The notes below the pieces were generated by a model. That model saw only the letters and a list, made by a program, of their open reading frames with translations. It did no database searches and was not told the origin of the DNA. From NCBI GenBank assembly GCA_964552325.1, contig CAZKHA010000026.1, positions 1-30,904 of the forward strand: a stretch of DNA of 30,904 nt, written 5' to 3'. Made by a program: the position numbers and the translations under genes. This DNA is from CAZKCK01 sp964552325. Its GTDB lineage: Bacteria; Bacteroidota; Bacteroidia; Bacteroidales; TTA-H9. The first letter of the stretch is position 1, and the number at the start of each line of letters is the position of its first letter. This document shows positions 24,720-30,904 of the stretch, in pieces.

Positions 24720-25397
24720 TTACTGGTTTTTGCTCCATACAAATTTAAGTGAAAATAAGCTATCGTCTTCAAATAAGTCTAGGCCTTTTGAAAGCGGTTT
24801 CTGTTGAAGGCCTGCTAAGCTATCATGCGGGGCGGCTTTTTGTAAACAATACAAAACCAGTTCGGTACAAAATAATTTGGTAGTATCCTTTAAGTTAAAG
24901 TCCATATCGAAAGCAGTGTTAGCGGCGGCAAGGCGTTTAGCAGTGGTAGCAATGAGTTGCCTTTGATGGTAGTTGCCTGGTAAGGGGCTGTAAATAAATA
25001 ATTTGCCCGGTCTCGCCTCTGAAATAAAAGTAGCAAGCGATTCTTCTATTACACCTTCTTTAGTTGATAATTGTTTTGAAATACTGTGTATAACCCTTAG
25101 TTGTGCATCCCTTTTTACAACAATACCCACATGTGATAGTTGATGTTTGCCCCCATAATTCTTTGCAATAAAGGTGCTTACCAACCCATAACCTCTTCTC
25201 AGGATGAAATCGCCTTCCTGAAACTGGCTTGTATCGATAAGCGGTTTTTGGGGGTCTGGGTTTTCTTGATGGCAAGCTGAAAGCTTAAATAGAAGGATGC
25301 CAAAAAAGACTAAAAGTACATTCTTGGCATGCAATTTTACGATTAACGGCTTGCTTAGGCTTATGTTTATAAGAGTTCTAATGCTCAACATAATCAA
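24720..25397 (-). CDS. YiiX/YebB-like (permuted NlpC/P60) cysteine hydrolase lipoprotein
   Basis: GDFILRRGYGLVSTFIA (62-78), LSHVGIV (His89) and LFCTELVLYC (Cys177) match the YiiX-type permuted papain-like fold, with His and Cys in the permuted order. The exact substrate is unknown; relatives act on lipid- or peptide-linked cargo. LSAC at residues 39-42 is a lipobox, but the signal region is unusually long (41 residues). A TTG start at residue 22 (25334) would give a normal 20-residue lipoprotein signal, so the true start is uncertain. It lies between the DUF4878 lipoprotein and the channel gene. Confidence 0.82.
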   Translation of the reverse strand: MIMLSIRTLINISLSKPLIVKLHAKNVLLVFFGILLFKLSACHQENPDPQKPLIDTSQFQEGDFILRRGYGLVSTFIAKNYGGKHQLSHVGIVVKRDAQLRVIHSISKQLSTKEGVIEESLATFISEARPGKLFIYSPLPGNYHQRQLIATTAKRLAAANTAFDMDFNLKDTTKLFCTELVLYCLQKAAPHDSLAGLQQKPLSKGLDLFEDDSLFSLKFVWSKNQ

Positions 25398-25437
25398 TTA
25401 GTTGGTGTGCAAATTCCTTTGTACAAGCCATTGATGA

Positions 25438-25794
25438 CTATTTTTTTTCCATATGTACTTTCCATCGCTTTTTTATACGAACCATGGTTATATAATCAAT
25501 TTCGTCTTGAAAGCTTACCTTGCACACAGCCGTATCTCCATTGATATCAGTACTAAGAATACGCACTTCGCCTTCAGGTTTTTTAAGTGTGTCCATACCT
25601 CTTGTAAGGCCTTCAAGCACATTCAGGTAGGCTTTTGTTTCGAGGGTTCCCAGATCGGCAGCGGCCATAAAATCCCGTTCATTAACCAATTCAACAAAGC
25701 GCTTGGCCACATTGGCAGGCCTGTTTAAGGGATGGCATGCTGCCAGGACAAACAGCATGATTAAAAACGATAAACTAACTGAGCGTGTATTCAT
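25438..25794 (-). CDS. DUF4878-like lipoprotein
   Basis: The frame is open to 25836, but a promoter element lies at 25816-25823, so I start at the ATG at 25794. From there MNTRSVSLSFLIMLFVLAAC is a lipoprotein signal with Cys20. The mature part (about 98 residues) is a small alpha/beta domain with ANVAKRFVELVNERDFMAAA and a C-terminal MVRIKKRWKVHMEKK, the pattern of DUF4878 and related NTF2-like folds. No activity is known. It is the first gene of a three-gene minus-strand group with the YiiX-like and channel genes, 40 bases before the YiiX-like gene. Confidence 0.82.
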   Translation of the reverse strand: MNTRSVSLSFLIMLFVLAACHPLNRPANVAKRFVELVNERDFMAAADLGTLETKAYLNVLEGLTRGMDTLKKPEGEVRILSTDINGDTAVCKVSFQDEIDYITMVRIKKRWKVHMEKK

Positions 25795-25815
25795 AAAACA
25801 GTTCTGTAAGGTGTA

Positions 25816-25823
25816 CAAAGGTA
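25816..25823 (-). promoter_or_regulatory. -7 element for the DUF4878 lipoprotein gene
   Basis: TACCTTTG on the minus strand fits TAnnTTTG and lies 21 bases before the ATG at 25794. It excludes the longer start at 25836, which is upstream of it. Confidence 0.6.
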
Positions 25824-25865
25824 AGTTAATCAACAAAATTTTGATTGGATTTGTGCCACAAAAAA

Positions 25866-25896
25866 TTGCTTATTAAGATTAATCGTTCTAATTTTG
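25866..25896 (+). promoter_or_regulatory. Promoter of serC
   Basis: TTG (25866-25868), 20 bases, then TAATTTTG (25889-25896) is a full match to the Bacteroidota promoter pattern. The start of transcription near 25903 would leave an untranslated leader of about 65 bases before serC. Confidence 0.75.
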
Positions 25897-25969
25897 TAGC
25901 ATTCATCAAACGTGAACCTTCCGTTCAAAATTTTCGATATTTACCAATAATCACCTAAAAACCAACATC

Positions 25970-27040
25970 ATGAAGAAGCATAATTTTAATGCCGGCCCTT
26001 CAATCCTGCCGCGAATTGCTATTGAAAACACTGCAAAGGCTATCTTAGACCTTAACGGGATAGGCCTTTCATTGCTCGAAATCTCACATCGTAGTAAAGA
26101 TTTTGAAGCTGTTATGGATCAAACAGTTGCCTTGTTTAAGGAAGCCTTGAACATTCCCGAGAATTACAAAGTTCTTTTCTTAGGCGGTGGCGCAAGCTTA
26201 CAGTTTTGTATGATTCCTTTCAACCTCTTAAACAAAAAAGCTGGTTATCTCGATACCGGCGTTTGGGCCAAAAAAGCCTTAAAAGAAGCAAAACTGTTTG
26301 GTGAAGTAATTAATGTAGCTTCCTCAGCCGATAAAAACTACAACTTCATCCCCACAGGCTATACCATTCCAGCTGATGCCGATTATTTCCATATTACAAC
26401 CAACAATACCATTTATGGTACCGAAATTCATACGGATATTGATAGCCCAGTGCCACTTGTAGCCGATATGTCATCCGATATCTTAAGCCGCCCTATCGAT
26501 GTTTCAAAATATGCAATGATCTATGGCGGTGCGCAAAAAAACCTCGGCCCTGCCGGTGTTACATTTGTTATTCTGCGTGAAGACATTCTTGGTAAAGTAG
26601 AACGCGCCATTCCTACCATGCTCGACTATCGTACCCATATTAAAGAAGGTTCAATGTTCAATACACCTCCCGTTCTTCCAATATTTACCGTAATGGAAAC
26701 ATTGAAGTGGATTAAAGAATTGGGTGGAGTAGCTAAAATTCAGGAAATGAACAAGGTTAAAGCTGGCCTTTTGTACGATGCAATTGATAACAGCAAAATG
26801 TTTATGGGCACATGCGAAAAAGATAGTCGTTCGCTCATGAATATCTGCTTTGTAATGAAGCCTGAGTTTCAAGATAAAGAGGATGCGTTTATGGAGTTTT
26901 CTAAAAAACGTGGCATGATTGGCATTAAAGGCCATAGGTCGGTTGGTGGATTCAGGGCTTCTACCTACAATGCTTTGCCAATTGAAAGCGTTCAAGCTTT
27001 GGTTGACTGCATGAATGATTTTGAGAAAGAAAATTGCTAA
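25970..27040 (+). CDS. serC: Phosphoserine aminotransferase
   Basis: The protein opens with HNFNAGPSILP, then has LLEISHRSKDFEAV, LFLGGGASLQFCMIPFNL and YGGAQKNLGPAGVTFVI, where Lys190 should hold pyridoxal phosphate. SVGGFRASTYNALP near the C-terminus binds the substrate phosphate. SerC makes phosphoserine from 3-phosphohydroxypyruvate and glutamate, the second step of serine synthesis, and can also serve pyridoxine synthesis. At 356 residues it is normal in length. It stands alone with its own promoter and terminator; serA, often next to it in Bacteroidota, is not here. Confidence 0.96.
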   Translation: MKKHNFNAGPSILPRIAIENTAKAILDLNGIGLSLLEISHRSKDFEAVMDQTVALFKEALNIPENYKVLFLGGGASLQFCMIPFNLLNKKAGYLDTGVWAKKALKEAKLFGEVINVASSADKNYNFIPTGYTIPADADYFHITTNNTIYGTEIHTDIDSPVPLVADMSSDILSRPIDVSKYAMIYGGAQKNLGPAGVTFVILREDILGKVERAIPTMLDYRTHIKEGSMFNTPPVLPIFTVMETLKWIKELGGVAKIQEMNKVKAGLLYDAIDNSKMFMGTCEKDSRSLMNICFVMKPEFQDKEDAFMEFSKKRGMIGIKGHRSVGGFRASTYNALPIESVQALVDCMNDFEKENC

Positions 27041-27093
27041 GCATAATTGCCCAACTTGAAGTTGTACATGTTTCAGCTTCTGTTTGGCCATTC

Positions 27094-27133
27094 AAAAAAA
27101 AGCCCTCATCAGTTAGGTGAGGGCTTTTTTTTT
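27094..27133. terminator. Bidirectional Rho-independent terminator
   Basis: A seven-base perfect stem (27102-27108 with 27118-27124) with a nine-base loop is flanked by eight A on the left and nine T on the right. It serves serC on the plus strand and the YwqK-like gene on the minus strand. The T run includes the first bases of the latter's stop codon. Confidence 0.9.
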
Positions 27134-27593
27134 ACTCATAATTTCGTTCCATGGTAACTTTGCCATTCTCGTCCCACATAAACCATTTGCCGGTTTTTTG
27201 GCCATTGGTGTAATGCATCTCATAGCGAAGCTGTCCTTTTGTATCCCAAATTTTCCAGGTGCCATCTTTCTTATCGTCTTTATACCAGGCTTCTGCTATT
27301 TTTACCCCATCTTCGTTCCAGGTAATCCATTCTCCGTGTTTCAGGCCTTCCCTAAAAGAACGCTGTTCTTGCTGATTGCCATTTTCAAAGAAAAGTGTGG
27401 TTAACCCCTCTTCTTTGCCATTTACAATAGATTGAACCATTTTTTTTGTGCCACTTGCATATAACTCGGTATTTGTCCCGGTATATAACATGCCATCTTT
27501 GTAATATTTCCCGTTAGTTAACTCAAGTTTTTGGGCTTGAAGTCCAAACATCCAAAGCAGGCCGATGGCCATTAGTGTAATTCGATACATCAT
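27132..27593 (-). CDS. Secreted MORN-repeat protein, YwqK-like
   Basis: From the ATG at 27593 the protein has a signal peptide (MMYRITLMAIGLLWMFGLQAQ) and then about five repeats of the MORN-like type, each with a G-x-W or similar core: GLTTLFFENG, GEWITWNEDG, GTWKIWDTKG and GKWFMWDENG. These are known from YwqK-family proteins, which some databases label antitoxin. No toxin gene is adjacent and the protein is exported, so the antitoxin label is not supported. The frame is open to 27617, but the promoter element at 27615-27622 covers that start. The next codon (27590) is also ATG. Confidence 0.85.
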   Translation of the reverse strand: MMYRITLMAIGLLWMFGLQAQKLELTNGKYYKDGMLYTGTNTELYASGTKKMVQSIVNGKEEGLTTLFFENGNQQEQRSFREGLKHGEWITWNEDGVKIAEAWYKDDKKDGTWKIWDTKGQLRYEMHYTNGQKTGKWFMWDENGKVTMERNYE

Positions 27594-27614
27594 AACTGTA
27601 AGTATTTGTCGTTG

Positions 27615-27622
27615 CAAAATTA
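27615..27622 (-). promoter_or_regulatory. -7 element of the YwqK-like gene
   Basis: TAATTTTG on the minus strand fits TAnnTTTG, 21 bases before the ATG at 27593, and lies in the short gap after the TonB-dependent receptor gene. Confidence 0.6.
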
Positions 27623-27628
27623 ATTCAT

Positions 27629-30475
27629 TTAAAACGTGTATGTTAATCCTAAAGTATAATATGCCCCAGGGCTAAGGCTATAGGTAATTTGTTCGCGTTG
27701 AAAATCAGTGCCATCCTTTGTAAAATCTACAAATTGTTTCTCTACAATTGATTGGTTAAGAAGGTCTTGTACACCCAGTTTTACGTTAAGGTGCGTGCCA
27801 AAACTTTTTTGTATGCTAAGGTCTATTTGGTGGCGTGGCATTTCGTAAATATCTGGAGCATCGAGGCCAACAACCACAATACGCTTTCCAATGATATTGT
27901 ATAATGCGCTAATGCTAAGCCCATTAGTTTGATTGGCATAGTAAATTCCTGCATTTACGATATACGGAGATTGTCCCATCATGCTGCGGGTGGCATTGCG
28001 TGCGTAATGCAAGGCTGTATCTATTTCGATCTCACTTTTTATTATTGAAGCGTTTAGCACTACCGAAAAGTTTTTTAACCAAGCCATTGCATTCGATTTT
28101 TCAGCTAGGCTGGCAAATGATTTTTTAACCTCTATCTCCATTCCTGCGCTATAGGCACCTTTAGCATTTTCAAAGGTATAATCCTTGCCCGAGCCCGAGT
28201 TAACCTCTATGGTTTCAACCGGTGAGTTGAATTTCTTATAGAACACACCAAAAGTTAAGTTCTCGTTGGGTGATGGATAAACCTCAAACCTTAAATCGGC
28301 ATTGTGAATGAGTGTATTCTTAAGCTCGGGGTTGCCACGAATTACTTTTTTTAATTCAAAGTCATAGAAGGCAAACGGTGCTATTTCCCTGAATTCGGGG
28401 CGGTTAACGGTCATTCCCCAAGATGCCCGCAGCAGGCTTTTTTCGGTGAAGTTATAGGTGAAATTGGCCGAAGGAAACACACGGGCTTCATCAATTTTTA
28501 CGTTTACGGGCACACTTCCGTTATCACTTGAATAACTATCGAGTGTTTGTTTGTTTTGCTCGAAACGTATGCCAGTGTATAGATTCAGCTTTTTTGTAAA
28601 AGGCAGTTTTGCAGCTATATATGCAGCTAAAAGATCATTTCCTGCTTCGTACGAATCGGAGTTATTGGTGGTTTCATCAATTTTTATACCTGTGGTATTA
28701 TTTATATTCGAACTGTTAAAAATTGAATCAATTGGTTGGTAAGGCAATTCCCAGTCAAACTGCATGATGTTGGCAATAATATACCCAATGTTTCGGGCAT
28801 TGAAGTTGCGTCGCTTTTGTTCGGCGTATAAACCTGCTTTTAGGGTAGTTGTAAACTCTCCAATAACCAATTGATGTTCGATGTTTGTTCCGGCAATGGC
28901 AATGTTTTCGGTCATGTTTTGGTAAACCCTTCCCGAAAGTTCGGGTGTGGCGGCAAAGGAGAAGTTAACGCCATATTCCCCATAATGTGGGTTATCCGGA
29001 TCTTCTTCGTTTAGTGTTGACGACAAACGCTTGGTGTCGGGTTCATCGCGGTCAGCATAGCTAAAACCTAGCGTCCAATCAAGTTTAGTTCTTTGATTGT
29101 TAAAGTCGTGGCTGCCACCTAATTGCCCAGAGTAGGTATTACGCGTTTGAAATTTGAGTTCGCGGGCTTGAATGGTCAGTCCTCCATAATTATCGCGGCC
29201 ATTCCGATCGGTATAGGTTGAGGTTCCAAAATGGTTGAACAAGTTACGGAATTCAATTTTTTGGTTGTTGCCGAAGTTTAAAACCCAGTTATGCAATAAA
29301 CCAATACGTACGCCGGTCTTATAGCGCTCATCCCTAAAAGTATAGCTTGTATCAGGCTTATCTTTCAGTTCATTATAGGCCTGAAACTCGCTTCGCGTTA
29401 TTTGGTCAATATCGCTTGTATAACTGTAGTTTACCGATGAAATATTTCCAATGGAGACTTTGCCAGCCCTAAAGCGTTGGTTCAGACTAACTATAAAGCG
29501 TTGGTCGGGTAGGGCAGTGGTTAGTTCTGGCGACCAGATAGTGTTGAAACTTCGTCCAATAGCGGTGAGTTCATCGGCATCTTCAACTTTATTTAAATGA
29601 CTTGGAAAGCCTTCGGGTAGATTCAGCGTTCCATCGTTCATGCCCAACCAGGTGTATTTTGAGGGTTTATAAAGTTTGTAGTCTTCAAACGTGCTTCCTG
29701 AACGATAAGATGCTGAGTAACCAACTGATACACTGTTATCATCATTTAGCGAACGTGTGCTTATTTTTATGGCCGCCCCAGAGAAATCGGCTGGCAATTC
29801 GGGCGCAGGGGTTTTAAAAACCAGGATATTTTCGAGCAACGAACTGGGAATCACATCAAATGAAAACGCGCGGACGTCGGCTTCCGAGCTTGGAGTGGCT
29901 GCATTGTTGAGCCATACTGTATTATAACGTTGGCTAAGGCCTCGCACCATCACAAAACGGTCGTCCATAATGGTGATGCCCGGAATGCGTTTTACTACTT
30001 CCGAAGCATCACGGTCTTGGGTGCGTGTTATGCTTTCGCGCGATACACCCGTTATGGCCACATCGGCCTTTTTAATAGATGTAAGCAACGATACCTCGGT
30101 GCCTGTGCGCTTGGTGGCGGTAATTACGACCCCTTGAAGTGAAGCAACGTTTTCTTCGATTTCGATGTTCAGGTTTGTAGCGTTTCCTTTGGTAACCTTT
30201 ACGTTTTCAATAACTTTTGTCTTGTACGAAATAAACGAAACCACTAGGTTATAAGTTCCAGCAGCCACGTTTTCCACTTTGTACTTGCCATCCAAATCAG
30301 TTGAGGCACCAATAGTAGTCCCCTGAAGCACAACATTTGCACCCACAATGGTTTCGTGAGTCTTGGCATCGGTAACAATGCCCTGTATTAGGGCAGATTG
30401 GGCCTGGAGCTGGTCCAGGCAAACAGACCAAAACAAGAGCAAAATCAGGCTTTTGTAAATTAATTTTTGTATCAC
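27629..30475 (-). CDS. TonB-dependent outer-membrane receptor with carboxypeptidase-regulatory-like domain
   Basis: A signal peptide (1-26, ending LQAQ) leads to a CarboxypepD_reg-like beta-sandwich (about 28-112, with IQGIVTDAKTHETIVGANVVLQG). The plug follows (about 130-245, with GVSRESITRTQDRDASEVVKRIPG and VRGLSQRYNTVWLNN). The rest is the 22-strand barrel, ending in the aromatic YTLGLTYTF typical of outer-membrane barrels. It imports an unknown ligand using TonB energy. No SusD partner, siderophore gene or regulator lies next to it, so the ligand is not inferable. At 948 residues it is complete. Confidence 0.94.
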   Translation of the reverse strand: MIQKLIYKSLILLLFWSVCLDQLQAQSALIQGIVTDAKTHETIVGANVVLQGTTIGASTDLDGKYKVENVAAGTYNLVVSFISYKTKVIENVKVTKGNATNLNIEIEENVASLQGVVITATKRTGTEVSLLTSIKKADVAITGVSRESITRTQDRDASEVVKRIPGITIMDDRFVMVRGLSQRYNTVWLNNAATPSSEADVRAFSFDVIPSSLLENILVFKTPAPELPADFSGAAIKISTRSLNDDNSVSVGYSASYRSGSTFEDYKLYKPSKYTWLGMNDGTLNLPEGFPSHLNKVEDADELTAIGRSFNTIWSPELTTALPDQRFIVSLNQRFRAGKVSIGNISSVNYSYTSDIDQITRSEFQAYNELKDKPDTSYTFRDERYKTGVRIGLLHNWVLNFGNNQKIEFRNLFNHFGTSTYTDRNGRDNYGGLTIQARELKFQTRNTYSGQLGGSHDFNNQRTKLDWTLGFSYADRDEPDTKRLSSTLNEEDPDNPHYGEYGVNFSFAATPELSGRVYQNMTENIAIAGTNIEHQLVIGEFTTTLKAGLYAEQKRRNFNARNIGYIIANIMQFDWELPYQPIDSIFNSSNINNTTGIKIDETTNNSDSYEAGNDLLAAYIAAKLPFTKKLNLYTGIRFEQNKQTLDSYSSDNGSVPVNVKIDEARVFPSANFTYNFTEKSLLRASWGMTVNRPEFREIAPFAFYDFELKKVIRGNPELKNTLIHNADLRFEVYPSPNENLTFGVFYKKFNSPVETIEVNSGSGKDYTFENAKGAYSAGMEIEVKKSFASLAEKSNAMAWLKNFSVVLNASIIKSEIEIDTALHYARNATRSMMGQSPYIVNAGIYYANQTNGLSISALYNIIGKRIVVVGLDAPDIYEMPRHQIDLSIQKSFGTHLNVKLGVQDLLNQSIVEKQFVDFTKDGTDFQREQITYSLSPGAYYTLGLTYTF

Positions 30476-30498
30476 GAACAGGTTTTTTTGAGTTGCGG

Positions 30499-30506
30499 CA
30501 AAAGTA
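30499..30506 (-). promoter_or_regulatory. -7 element of the TonB-dependent receptor gene
   Basis: TACTTTTG on the minus strand fits TAnnTTTG and lies 23 bases before the ATG at 30475. No correctly spaced -33 TTG was found. Confidence 0.6.
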
Positions 30507-30618
30507 CCCGTACGGTGTTAAGAAATGGTTACAGACTTATTACAAATCAAGCTCAATGCAATGTCTTTTTCTTACAACTTATTGTTAATTGGTGGCTTAT
30601 GTAGTAAGCGAGAAGGGG

Positions 30619-30731
30619 TGAACAGGGTACAAGGTAAAGCTTGCCCAACCGAAGAATGAGGGTGGGGGTGCAAGGTGAATGGTACAGGGTACAAGGTGAA
30701 GGGCACAAGGTATAAGGTATCCAACACCAAA
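30619..30731. repeat. Imperfect AGGGTACAAGG-type repeat tract
   Basis: ACAGGGTACAAGGTAAAG (30622-30639) recurs with one mismatch as ACAGGGTACAAGGTGAAG (30684-30701), and shorter copies such as CAAGGTGAA, CACAAGGTATAAGG and GTGCAAGG lie between and after. The copies are not evenly spaced. The minus strand is open as a 70-codon frame over 30572-30784, but its translation is low-complexity (VPFTLYPVPFTLHPH) and reads as a by-product of the repeats. Confidence 0.75.
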
Positions 30732-30736
30732 TGAAA

Positions 30737-30771
30737 GGGCTGAAAGGGGGGGGAGGAGCTAGGGGATTGGG
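30737..30771 (+). other. G-rich tract with G-quadruplex-like spacing
   Basis: Runs of three, eight, four and three G (30737-30739, 30746-30753, 30762-30765, 30769-30771) are separated by loops of 6, 8 and 3 bases. The composition is far from that of the neighbouring AT-rich DNA. Folding is not shown. Confidence 0.4.
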
Positions 30772-30829
30772 AAGTAGGCAGCAATCAAGTAGTTAGTAGT
30801 TAATCCCATTTTCTGGTTATGAATTAACG

Positions 30830-30904
30830 CTAAATCGTAACCTTCCCCTGCTGTAAATCAATAAGCAATTGTTTAACCGAACCAAGGCCAATGCATTCGG
30901 GGTC
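30830..30904 (-). CDS. 3' end of an unidentified gene (truncated by the window edge)
   Basis: From the window edge the minus strand reads 24 codons without a stop (…DPECIGLGSVKQLLIDLQQGK then VTI) and ends in TAG at 30830-30832. The residue choice looks coding, but the fragment is too short for me to name a family. Confidence 0.55.
   Translation of the reverse strand, partial: DPECIGLGSVKQLLIDLQQGKVTI

Noticed and set aside
27132..27593. YwqK-like protein as the antitoxin of a toxin-antitoxin pair
   Set aside because: No small toxin-like gene is adjacent, the protein has a signal peptide, and the antitoxin label comes from database naming of the family.
30572..30784. Open minus-strand frame of 70 codons
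   Set aside because: Its translation is low-complexity and mirrors the underlying DNA repeats; no family pattern or plausible coding signal.

Overview
This window reads as ordinary chromosome from a member of the Bacteroidota. The evidence is the TonB-dependent receptor with an N-terminal carboxypeptidase-regulatory-like domain, a GWxTD-type lipoprotein, many lipoproteins with LxAC-type lipoboxes, a lack of obvious Shine-Dalgarno sequences, and repeated promoter elements of the Bacteroidota type (TAnnTTTG at -7, sometimes with TTG about 19-20 bases upstream). The phylum call is firm. The genus is not determinable from the sequence, but the ferredoxin-dependent 2-oxoacid oxidoreductase operon suggests low-potential electron metabolism.

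Layout. Bases 1-300 hold a tRNA-Asp(GTC) on the minus strand with its own promoter and terminator. Bases 300-3219 hold a DUF192 protein, a TonB-C-domain protein on the minus strand, and a GWxTD lipoprotein. Bases 3305-7461 form a plus-strand operon of rlmB and two family-39-like (GT-C) membrane glycosyltransferases; the first of these carries an extra C-terminal beta-sandwich-like domain. A ComEC/Rec2 protein converges on it (7467-9518). Bases 9591-14086 are a tightly packed minus-strand operon (DUF502 - surE - small membrane protein - lpxB - two TPR proteins) with ATGA and TAATG overlaps, linked to lipid A and the envelope. Bases 14194-16935 are an O-acyltransferase pair (MBOAT plus an AlgJ/AlgX-like SGNH protein). 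Bases 16998-20099 encode a large TPR-PAS histidine kinase.

Bases 20321-23027 are a four-gene 2-oxoacid:ferredoxin oxidoreductase operon (ferredoxin, alpha, beta, gamma) ending in a clear terminator. A 384-base gap follows. Bases 23412-25794 hold a DUF4878 lipoprotein, a YiiX-like cysteine hydrolase lipoprotein and a YbdG-like mechanosensitive channel, all minus strand. serC (25970-27040) converges on a MORN-repeat (YwqK-like) secreted protein across a shared bidirectional terminator. A TonB-dependent receptor ends the gene-dense part. The last 430 bases hold an imperfect G-rich repeat tract and the 3' end of one unidentified gene that runs off the window.

I found no mobile element, CRISPR array, prophage or recognisable defence island. 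The most distinctive points are the GT-C enzyme with the added beta-sandwich domain, the uncharacterised 95-residue membrane protein locked between surE and lpxB by one-base stop/start overlaps, the SGNH partner lacking the usual Asp of its DxH motif, and the G-rich repeat tract at the right end. Several gene starts are moved inward because a TAnnTTTG promoter lies inside or upstream of the longest reading frame.
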